In this document: in pieces, positions 51,851-62,500 of the stretch | Layout of the letters: each line of letters opens with the position of its first letter | Position numbering within the stretch: position 1 is the first letter of the stretch | Assembly: GCA_002633005.1 (NCBI GenBank) | Contig: NMRA01000460.1 | Coordinates: forward strand, 115,653-179,652 | From: Phoronis australis | Taxonomy: Eukaryota > Phoronida > Phoronidae | Length of the DNA stretch: 64,000 bases | Direction of reading: 5' to 3' | Notes under the pieces: model-generated | Told to the model about the DNA's origin: nothing | Seen by the model: only the letters and a program-made list of their open reading frames with translations | Database searches by the model: none | Position numbers and translations under genes: made by a program

Positions 51851-52278
51851 TTTGATTAAATGTATCTTAATCGTTAACAATTAAGTTTTGGAACTGAGAA
51901 CCTCAGTGTTGATTAATTTCGTTATGGTATATTTATTTCATTTTGAAGTTTCTTAAGTGACCTATATCAAAGATTAAATAAGTATTTAATGCCTATATTT
52001 ATTAGAATAATCAGTGTCCGATCAGAGCTGACCGTTTTAACTCATATTAAATTTATTAGGCCTACCAATGTCATGCAAAATCAAACCACTGCAATCAGTG
52101 ATGCTGGCAAATTTGACAACACTTGGATGACAATTCCTCATATATTCTACGAAAAGAAAAGTGATGCACGCGGATGTGCCAGTCCAGGAAACTTGTTATT
52201 TCCCATAACACCGGCTAAGACACCTAGCTGATTGCTTCTCGATGACAACTTTGGTATACCGGCACCAATCTGTCTCCC

Positions 52279-52397
52279 GTGCAGTAAAGCTAGGACCCCG
52301 CTAGAAAGCAAAACATCGCGAGATCATTGCCTGAGGTATTGACGTGACTTTTTTGACTAGATTTTAGCTAGGTCCGGTACTAGCGTTGCACGCCAGG
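52279..52397 (-). mobile_element. short inverted-repeat element (MITE-like), copy C
   Basis: Runs from GTGCAGTAAAGCTAGGACC to GGTCC..ACTAGCGTTGCACG. The shared interior AAGCAAAACATCGCGAGAT and GACTAGATTTTAGCTAGG is in the orientation opposite to copy A. It is shorter than A and B through internal loss. Confidence 0.7.
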
Positions 52398-52600
52398 TGT
52401 CTTAGCTGGTTGACACGGAAGGACTAGACTGACTGGCGAAGTCAATCAAGTGTGGACAATGTTGAATACTGGCGCTAAATGTCTAAACAGTCGAAAGAAT
52501 GAGAAAAGGAAGAGAATCCCTTTTGACAGAACGCGTGATTTCAGTTTCCATCCACTCCAGCGGATTGGCTCGTTGGCATTGTCAACTTTGTCCCAAAAAT

Positions 52601-53025
52601 TAAAGTGAGTCACTTTTTGACAAATAATTTCTCAGCAACAGATAAACCTATTTTTTTCAAATTTTTTACAGACCAACCTTAGGACATCGATCAGTACAAA
52701 TCAGTGTACAAAATATCTGTGTCCAATTGTGCGAGTACTGTCATATTAAAAACAGATCAGGTCAAAACGTAAAATATCAAAGGGAAGCTCGCTTATTCTA
52801 TGCTAAATGTGGCATCCTTCCTCCACGACTAAACGGAGCCGTTCATCCACTCTAGAAATGCTTTTCGGCGCTGTTTTGAATTTCACAGTGACTTCCATAA
52901 TTTTTTATATTTCTCTGAGATACGTTGTAGACTTGTTGAAGACACCCTGAAGATACCTTGCAAAAAAATGAACGAAATTCGGCTGGTTAATTATTGAGAA
53001 ATTATTTGTCAAAAAATGTCCCACC
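52601..53025. repeat. inverted-repeat pair about 425 bp apart
   Basis: GTGAGTCACTTTTTGACAAA plus TAATTTCTCAGCAA near 52604-52637 is inverted as TTATTGAGAAATTATTTGTC plus AAAAAATGTCCCAC near 52991-53025. The interior has no open frame of note. The layout is that of a small non-autonomous DNA element. Confidence 0.55.
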
Positions 53026-53057
53026 GTTTTTGGGAAACCCGTGCCTCCCGTTCAGCC

Positions 53058-53208
53058 TGCCTGAGTAACGCTTGGACCTCGCTATAAAGCAAGACTTCGC
53101 GAGATTACGAGAGATATTGCTGTGTATTTTAAATGAGAACACGTAGTGTTGACTAGATTTTAGCTAGGTCCTAGCGTAGGTCCTAGCGTGTACTGAACGC
53201 ACGCCTGA
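53058..53208 (-). mobile_element. short inverted-repeat element (MITE-like), copy B
   Basis: Inverse of copy A: CTGAGTAACGCTTGGACCTC at the left, GGTCCTAGCGTGTACTGAAC at the right, with TAAAGCAAGACTTCGCGAGA, TGTATTTTAAATGAGAACACG and GACTAGATTTTAGCTAGGTC between. The GTAGGTCCTAGCGT segment near the right end is doubled. Confidence 0.8.
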
Positions 53209-53282
53209 TATATATTGCTCATACTGGGGCCAACAAAAATACAAGGAATCGTCCATCATTTGTCACCACTAGGCGTCTCACC

Positions 53283-53312
53283 TAACACCGGAAATGGCTG
53301 CTCTTGAGGAAC
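53283..53312 (+). promoter_or_regulatory. candidate NPRL3 promoter (ETS and YY1 motifs)
   Basis: ACACCGGAAATGGCTGCTC combines an ETS core (CCGGAA) with a YY1-like ATGGC(T)GC in plus orientation, about 220 bases before the NPRL3 start codon. The same motif pair, inverted, marks the candidate TMF1 promoter. The assignment is inference. Confidence 0.4.
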
Positions 53313-53515
53313 TTCGCCGACTTTGCAAGGTCAACAAGATAAGACCTATGATTGGCCTATGAGTCTAAAGTTGTCATAAAAAGCCAACCAGATGCATTAG
53401 CCGTATGACCCGCAGAACCGGTGAAGTCCATCAAATGCTACCACTGTGAGAGGGCGCTATTGCTTGTCAACAGAGGATTTTAGTTTCGTAAAGTGCAGGT
53501 GCAAATCTCGGGCTA

Positions 53516-56500
53516 ATGCCGGACTCTTCTCCTTTAGGGGTAATCTTAGTATCGTCTGGAAGTAGAGGTGACAAGCTGTTGTTCAGATACCCCTTTGAAA
53601 GTGAAGAAAACGATGAACGACTTTTAAAACGTAAGTGAGACTGGCACAAGCACTATCAACTGGCAGTGCCACTGAGCACTGGTCGGATATAGCAGTCCCT
53701 GATTTTGAGAACCAGGCAATCACTGAATAATGCGCCCGTTACTCAGTGGATATACAACTGGCCACTGTGTATCGACTGACTGACGTAGCGGAGTGGAGAT
53801 GGCGAAGCTCCTATACGCTGAAAGCTTTTTGGCAGATTGTGCCTAACACTGATTAAAACATCCAAGGCAGTCACATTGCTATTAGTTAGTACATTGTGCG
53901 CGGAAAGGTACACCTTAGGAGGCCGTCGATGCCTTTAATTCCTTCCAACTCAATCAAATACTCCCGTAATCAACTTTTTTTTTCGAGCAGTCCTTCATTC
54001 TGTTGCCCAAATCAGCAAGTGTCTATTTTAAAACACTGCGCGCTACTGGCGCACATTGGCGTGGCAACTAAGGAACGCGTGCAGTGTAAGAATGGACAGT
54101 TGATGCTCAGATTTGGGAACTAAATGAAGGACTGCTCAAAAAAGGTTTGATGACGGGAGTATTTGTTTGAGTTGGAAGGAATTAAAGACATCCACTGCTT
54201 CCTAAGGTGTCCCTCTATGCGCAAAAGATATACTTATAGCAACATGACTTAGATGTTTCCATCAGTGTGAAGCATAATTTGCCAAAAAGCTTCCAGCGTA
54301 TGAAGCTCCTATAGATGTAGGCAATGACCATCGCCTCTGTTGGCCCGAACCAGAGGCGATGCAGAGGCTATAGGCGCTCCGTACGCCGGAAGCTTTTCAG
54401 CGAATTATGCCTCGCATCGACTAAACCATCAAAGTCACAACCTCCTAAGGTGTTCCTCTATGCGCAAAAGGTATTTATAACAACGTGACTTTGATGGTTT
54501 AGTCGGTGCGAGGCATAATTCGCCGAAAAGCTTCCGGCGTACAGAGCGCCTATAGCCTCTGCATCGCCTCTGGTTCGGGCCAACAGAGGCGATGGTCATT
54601 GCCTACTATAGATGGCACTATGTCTAATCAGTCGCCTGACAAATTAGGATATTCTCTTTATTAGTATACCGTTGAGCGGCTGATCATAGTGGCTTTGGAA
54701 TGACTGAACAAGGCCACTACTGAACGGCACTCGGCTGTCGACACTCTCTGTGTCGAGGATACTCGATACAAGTAGACAGTTGCGCCGTCTGAACTGGGAC
54801 AGCTCAGATGGCACAGACAGTGATCATCCCATAGGGCCACCATATGGTTGAAGCTTTTGACAAATGCGTCACACTAACTATACCGTCAAAGTCACGTTTC
54901 CAAAAGCTCCTTTTTCTTGGAGCATTACAGGGACACCTTAGCCTTAGGAGGCTGTTGATGTCTTTAATTACTTCCGTCTCGAACAAATTCTTTTGTAATT
55001 AAGATTTCTTTCCATAATGTCCCTTCATTTGTCAACAATGCCATTTTGTCCAGGTATGAGAGGTGCAACCTTGGCGACCAAGTTTCAAGCATTTGCAAAC
55101 TCTGGCAGTTCACCAATAATAAGTGTTAGTGATTGGCTTATTGCCAAGGTCATGGAGGTTGACCTCGATGTAGTTTTGAAAATTGACACGCAATCAAACA
55201 GAAGTGGCTCAGTTCCCAATTTTGGTAAGTGAAGCAACGACTGTTGGAAAGAAATGTTGATTACGGCAGTATTTGCCTCCAAATTGCCTCCAAATGTGTC
55301 CATCTACACTTGAAAGGTTAATATATATTAATTAAGCTTTGATAGTTTATCCATAATTTGCAAAAAAATTTCTGGCATACGGGATACGTTAGGGTGTGCT
55401 GTCACCTATGTCTGTGACAGAGTTGAGTATCCTTACCCTAATCAAACTCAGCCTCGACAGTGGCTTAGCTCAGCATTCAGTCAGGTCCCTCGTCTGTGCT
55501 TCCTGTTCTCGGTGTGACTGACTTTGATGAGAATGTCTAGTTTGACTCTAGTCTTTGGTTCATGACTGAGTGCATGAGCAAATGTGAAAAGAATATCAAT
55601 ACCTTTCATGTTAATCATTGCTGCACTATACTTTACCATTGGACTCTGATTTGAAAACATATGAAAAGATGCCCATCCCAGTCAGACCACAAATAGTATT
55701 ACCTATATGACACGTGTGCTTGTTTTGCCTGATTGTTTCACAAGCAAGGTTTTCACATAAATTTGTAATGTTATACCAATAATTGCTATGAAAAATTGTG
55801 GATTAGAAGCACCCTCTGTTCTTTTCATGTGATCTTCACTAATATTCACAGCCCCAAATTATAGAAGTCTGCTGTTAAATAAGGCCACTAATAATTGACA
55901 TCACACAAGTCTCTTTTAAATGTACCTGTGTGTCCCCCTGTATACCATGTTGTATGCAAACCATTTCCATTCAACTGTCTCTGTTAATAGGTACACTCAG
56001 CTGGTTCCAAAGCAAAAAGTCACATGACATTGTGTAGATGGTGACCTAACTTTCAGTGAGCATATGAATTGAAAATGATCATCCTAAGTCATTGTTAATA
56101 TCAGGAACGGTGTGCAAAATGATTCAAAGGGAGAAAGTGCACATATCACTGTTTGCTTCATTGGGCATTGCAACTACCAAGTTACGCATAACCTGTCAAA
56201 CAAATATGTACTGATGCGGGACTGCAGGTAAAAACCTTGTGGAGCATTACATCACCTAAATTTTGTATGGTGTGACTGGAGTGCCATCTATTGGTTTTAG
56301 TATTAGTCAGTTCTGAAATGGACTTGTTTTACAGCACTGCATATCACATTCATGAATCCAGTATCCCAAAAATGAGAAAATAGAAGAAAAGCAAATCTAA
56401 TTGAAAGGTTCTCAGATCCACGGACACGAGTGTGTCCTTTCATCATACCCAGTGCTAGTGTGCCATGTCTGCCAACATGTGAGTTTCATGTACAAGCTTG

Positions 56501-59500
56501 TGCTATTAGTACTTCCCATGAGCAAGTGAAAAGAGCCGCCACGTGCTCATATACAGAGTTGTCACCACCACCATCAATGCGATGCCTTGCCATTTCTTGT
56601 AATGCCATATACCATGGGAAAACTAGCAGCAATATTTGACGACTTTTCACACTAAACGCAATTGAGGATAATTAATGTAATTGGTTAAGTCGCAGTTCTA
56701 GATAGTGCGTATCGACTAGTAAGTGCTCGTAACTTGAGATAAGCTAATTAACATATCGTCAGATAGTGTTAGTGGGTGTTCTAATTTGACAACTGGTCGA
56801 CTGTTTGGGTTGTTTTTAGGTGTTTTTGATATGAAATTGGTGGTTTTAAGCTTTTTAAGGGTGCCTACAGCATAAACAAGTAGGAGTACTTCATGCAAAA
56901 CACTGTTGGAGTATTTTTGTTTTATGAAAAGTCGCCTGTGCTGAAAATTTAATGTTGCTGTTTTATGAGCTAAGTCAATTAAAATCAATGTAACTTAGTT
57001 ATTTTCAAGTTCTGTTTTGCCAACTGACCTACTTTTTGTTGATGGCTCATAATTGAAAAAGGACCTCAGTGGTCTGCACTGCTGTCTGCCAGGATAATAT
57101 GTTTCAGCCAATCAGATCACAGGCTCTTATTGGTGGAAACGAAAACAGACATGTGGATTTTTGGAGCTGACATTTTTGCCGATAGCAGATTTTTTAATTT
57201 GGGACTGTTTTTGGAGTCATGATGCATATCTGAAAAATGTTTTGATAAAAAATTGGGATTTATAACAGCTTATCATTCATCAAATCCGATATCTAATAAA
57301 GCAGCAAAAATGATTTTTGGAAGTTGAGGAGTAATTGCTAATTTGGGATAACGCCCGGTCAGAGTTACATTCTTGGCAGGCACTTCACGTCCAATAGTCA
57401 AAATTGACATGATTCTCAATGGATGATTTGTTAGTTACATAAAAGTGAGTTGATTGAATTAAACAAGTTGAGAGTGTTTGTGGTGGTGGTTTTCAATTTT
57501 ACCTGTATAAATTGGGGTGTAGGCCGATAACCAAATAGGGATATGTTAATATGAAATTGGGCTTTAGCTGAGATTTAATCCATACAACAATGGTAGGGCA
57601 TGAATGACAGGCTGGTTTGTAATGTGTGTCATTTTTAGAGGAACTACATGAACCTACTAGTGCCCCCTACAAAATCACAGTCCAATCTCAAGCTTGATGA
57701 CGAGTTCCCTACTTTTATTTGAGTCACATAATCTTTTGAATTTATTGTTTTTCGTCAGCCCGGGAGTTCTGCGCCTTCTGCTGTCACGGGGATGGTCTGG
57801 GGAGGGGATTAATGCACCAGCATATCCCCAATGATCCTGTCCGTGACAGGTATTACAGGTATATTACAGGTATTGAATTTATTGTTTTTCAGGAAACCAC
57901 CAATATAGAAATCCCTACGCTCTACGGATTGCTGAGGATTTAAAAAATTTCACGTAAGATCTTCCATTAAGACATGTGCTCTGTAATTGAAATTAATGGT
58001 ATGAATAAATTTCTTTATGCTTAATATTTTCACAGGCATTTTGTCTTATTGAAAATAACAGCTGTCAGCCAACTGTAAACTTGATGAAAGAGCGTTTCTT
58101 GATAGACTCACCTGATGGCACTGCATCTCTTGCCCTGTCGAGAAATTGTTTTCAGTAAGGGTGCCATTGTTGAGGCAAACTTGATTCAGTCAAAACGTAA
58201 TGTAACCATTTTGATTTGCTCACTGCCATGTACAGTATGTTATTGAGAGCAGGCAGTATGGCCTAGTGGGATAGGTGTCTGCTTTCTTTACTGGTACACA
58301 AGGTCATGTGTTCAAGTCCCACTGGGACACCCTGCTATACCCTTGAGTTAGGTCTATAAGCTCCTAAGCTCACTTTTAACTATATATTGATAAAACATAA
58401 ACATAGTCTCAGGTGATCAGTGCAATAGGCCCATCTGAGCAGCCTGCGAACATCTGGTACAACACGTACCAAAGCGCCTGCAGTGATTTTTCATTACAGT
58501 ATATTGTTATTGTGTTTTCTATTTTCAGAAGTGATGAAAATGCCACTGATGAAGATCCACTGGCAAGGTATCATTAATGTTTCATTTGGGCATCATGTTT
58601 TACTTGAATTTTTCTTATCGTTGGAAAACAATCATGAAACACACCTTTAACATGTAAAACTGTGTGTATGAATTTTTTGGTGTAATTCTGAAATTTAGGA
58701 GATGGGCAATAAATCAAACATAGGTATTCAAGAACAAATTTGAAAAGTCGAGGTGGGTGCTTATTCAAATGGCTGATTTAGGCTGGTATACAAGATGACA
58801 AAATTTTTCCTTTCTTTGTCATTAGTCATTCTAAGCCCTGAGAAATGAGCAGCTAATGGGTAAATATTAAAAGGATACCAAACCCAGTTTTGGCCTATTA
58901 ACAGATTCTAAAATCGACTTTCATATCTAGTTCTATGAAACAAAATAGTGCTTTGTAACCCTTGACAGCCCTCAAAAGTTTGGAGGAAAATTTGAAAACT
59001 CCTTTCAAATTCTGCTAAATGGGTAAGTGTAACCTCCACTTTTAGCAAATTACTCAGCAACTGTGGGAAAAGACCACCCACCAAGGATCATATTGTGCAA
59101 TCTGTGACACAGGGAGTATGATTTTTACTTGATTCTTGCCTTTAACTTGGAAGATTGACATCAGTGATGCATAAGCAGTTGACACAACAAGGATTGGTGA
59201 AAAACATCAAAACAGGGTTTAGTATCCTTTTAAATAAGTATTAATGAAACCATTTGAAATTGTTATAATTTATTAAAATCATTGATGCCTATTATATGTG
59301 GTTTCTAAGCGATACCTGATCCAATTTCAGTAGAAATGTTTTAGTCTGTTCAAACTGGATTTAGTGCTTGTTTAATTCTCTTCCTGTAGCTTTAGCGACA
59401 AGATCCTTGCTCACATATTAGCTGTAAAAGGGGATTTGTGCGACACAAAGTTCGAGTTGAAGATTGACAATGTCTTGTTTGTTGGCTTTCCGATGCGTAT

Positions 59501-62500
59501 ACAGACGACGTCCTCTGGCTTAACGTCTTTGACGTCAATGATTTCGATAAATGTTGTGTTCGCCTTAAAGGTTGGTAGTGTGTAAGTTAACTATGTATCT
59601 TCGTTGTAAAGGGTTAGGGTTCTTAAAATAAGTATGTATTAAAATTTCTATAAACCTGCCATTTATTACGATAGGCAACTTACTGTTATAGAACTGATCT
59701 CAAATTGTTCCAATAACGAAACAGACATGTATGTTTCCTGTGAAAATATTCATGGCTGTGGAAAATATAAAGATCTCTGTGAAAAATCATGATTTTTGAA
59801 AAAATGCACCATGTGGTTACGAACATCTCGGTATTGCTTTTGGGCAATATTAGTTTCATGTGTCTACCATCAATACTCAGTCATAGTTAATGTTATTAAA
59901 AATTCTATCCTTGGTAAAAAAGGGTAGCCAAGTGATATGGTTGTGTTCTATGTTATACTTCTATAGACAGATAAAAAGATTAATCACATTATTTTTTGCA
60001 TCATTGGTAATGGAAATGTAAGCTGCAAGAAAGGACTGCCAGGGAGTTGGGATTTCCAAAATTGCCCTGGTTGCAGGGCACATGTTTGAAAAATGTGGGC
60101 AAGATGCTTTAACTGTCATTAAAAGACCATTGAAATATTTCATGTTGATCAGTTGACAAAAGAGGTGTAGCCATATTCATCTGTAGCTTAACTGCTAACA
60201 AGGTGAGCCCTTGCTGATATTTGAAATACATGACCGAAGAGGGCACTGTAGTCGGCAATAAATGTTTAAGAAAGATTTCCACCACTTTACATTTATGTGG
60301 GTGCATATTGCTGTCATCTCTGTCTGGGCATTTGGCGTCGGGCATCCGCTGCTGTATCTCCTAAACCCCTTGGGACGGTTTTCAAATAGATGCGACTACA
60401 GCTATGCCCCCTAGTGACAGTTTTAGTTTTTATGCGCCCACATATTTATATGTGGACGCATTATGCCGTCATCTCTGTCCGTCCGTCCGTCCGGGCGGCG
60501 TCCGTCCGGCGTCTGGCGTCCGGCGTCCGCTGCTCTATCTCCAAAACCCTTTGACATACGTTCATGAAATTTGACACATATGTTCCATTCATGAATGGGA
60601 CGGCATGTGCGAACTTTCGGACGGATCCGACTACTGGTGTGCCCCCTAGTGGCAATCTTCAAAAGTTCTGAACGGATTTTCATGAAATTTGTGGCCATTT
60701 TTAGTGTTTTCGAGTCTGTTTTTGTGCGTCCACCCCTCTATCAACCAAACCGCTCAAAGGATGATTTTGAAAATTGGCATGTATATGCTTACTATGTAGA
60801 GGACGGTTGACGATGATTTTCCGACGATTTCGACTACTGTGGCACCTCCTCGTGGCAGTTTTGTTTTTTGCGCCTATGGCTGTATCTCCTAAACCGTTCA
60901 CAGGATCTTTACGAAATTGTGTAAGTATATTTATATGATGTTAACAACGGAAGATGACGACTTTTGGACGGATCCGACTACCGGTGTGCCCCCTGGTGGC
61001 AATTTTAGTTTTTTACGCTTACCTTTGTATCTTCAAAAGTCCTTAACTGATTTTCATGAAATTTGGTATGTAGGCACCTATTAGTGAGATGACGCTATCC
61101 TCCTGTTTTCAGATGGATTCGACATAGTTTGCGCCACCTAGTGGCCCATGGCTGTATCTCCCAAACCGTTTGCAGGATCTTTACTAAATTTAGCAAATGT
61201 ATTTATGTGATGTTGACAACGGACGATGACGACTTTAGGATGATTCTGACTACCGGTATTCCTCTAGTGGCAATTTTAGTATTTGCCTCTAGTGGCAATT
61301 TTAGTATTTTACATTGACCTCTTTATTTTCTTCAGGTGTGTACTTTGTGTTACTTCGTGGCTATGAAGGAAAAGTTCCAAGTAGAAATTTGTTTCTGGCA
61401 TTCTAATGCTGTGCTAATCTCGTTTGTTGGTAAATTTGTTTTTAATTCTATGTTTCTGTGGTGCTTTAAGCAACTGGTGTATAGGATGTGCTTGTATTAT
61501 GAAGATCACTCACATTTTGCCCCTAGCCTATTGAGGAGACAAGGACCATGCCTTTCCATTTTGCAAAGTACAACATACTACATATATGCCCTCTACTGGC
61601 CACTTTATGGTACCAATAAACAACCCTAGAAGGATACCGTATGCGGTGCAATTGTGGGCGCATTTCAACGCTCTGCGTTGCTCTTGTTTATATTTGCCTT
61701 TGCATATAGAGTTTGTAAATGGATTTTCATCAAATTTGACAAATAGGTTTCCACTAAAGATATGATTATGCTTTCCCGTTTTGGCCTATTTTTGAGTCAT
61801 TTTGCTCTACCTAGTGATCTTTTTTACTATTTCTTGGCATCCGGTTCTCTGTCTACCAAACCAGTTGAAGGATCGTCATGAAAATTGACTGATGTGTTCC
61901 AGAGGTGCACTGCTGAAGTTGCTTTTCAGATGGTCTGAATATTGTGGTGCCTCCTACTAGCACTTTTGTTGTTTTTTTTGGCTGTGCCTCAACATCTCAT
62001 GATGGTCCTTGATGTATCTTAATAAAATTTGGCAAATGTTGATTTTCAGACTTATCCAACAAAAATAGAGCCCCCTGGTGGCGCTTTTTTGTTTCTACCT
62101 CAAGTTCCTTGATGGACCTTCATGTTAGGTATTCATGTTAAGGAGAGCAAAGCTGATGTTGATTTTTGGACAAATATGACTACTGTAGCATCCTCTAGTG
62201 GCAACTTAGGTTTTCATTCCTTGTATCTTAATTTCTTCCAGTTTCTTGACAGATCTTCATGAAGTTTGACATGTAAACTTCCATGATAGAAGTACCAATA
62301 CCTGTGAATTTCAGACAGCTTTGTTGGTTTTTGCGCCTCCTAGCTGTCATTGTTTATTATTTTTGTCATGTGTCTCTTTCTTGATGTCCGAATCATCATA
62401 AATGTTGGAAAATGTTTTCCTATTGAGGAGGATATGACTGACATCTGTTTTCAGACTGTCCTATTGCACTGCCTGGTGAAAATTTTAGTGTTCTTTTCAT

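Larger units (their letters stand above)
50614..53282. other. Wnt8-NPRL3 intergenic region, no gene seen
   Basis: About 2.7 kb without a convincing exon. It holds dispersed repeat A copy 3, two or three inverted-repeat elements and a 430-bp inverted-repeat pair, each listed separately. The Wnt8 3' UTR ends somewhere in the first part; the first canonical AATAAA is only at 51472-51477. Confidence 0.5.

Noticed and set aside
53296-53331. Short frame MAALEELRRLCK followed by GTCAAC, as a start exon
   Set aside because: The true NPRL3 start exon with the conserved [10 protein letters not shown] block lies at 53516; this stretch is better read as promoter or 5' UTR.
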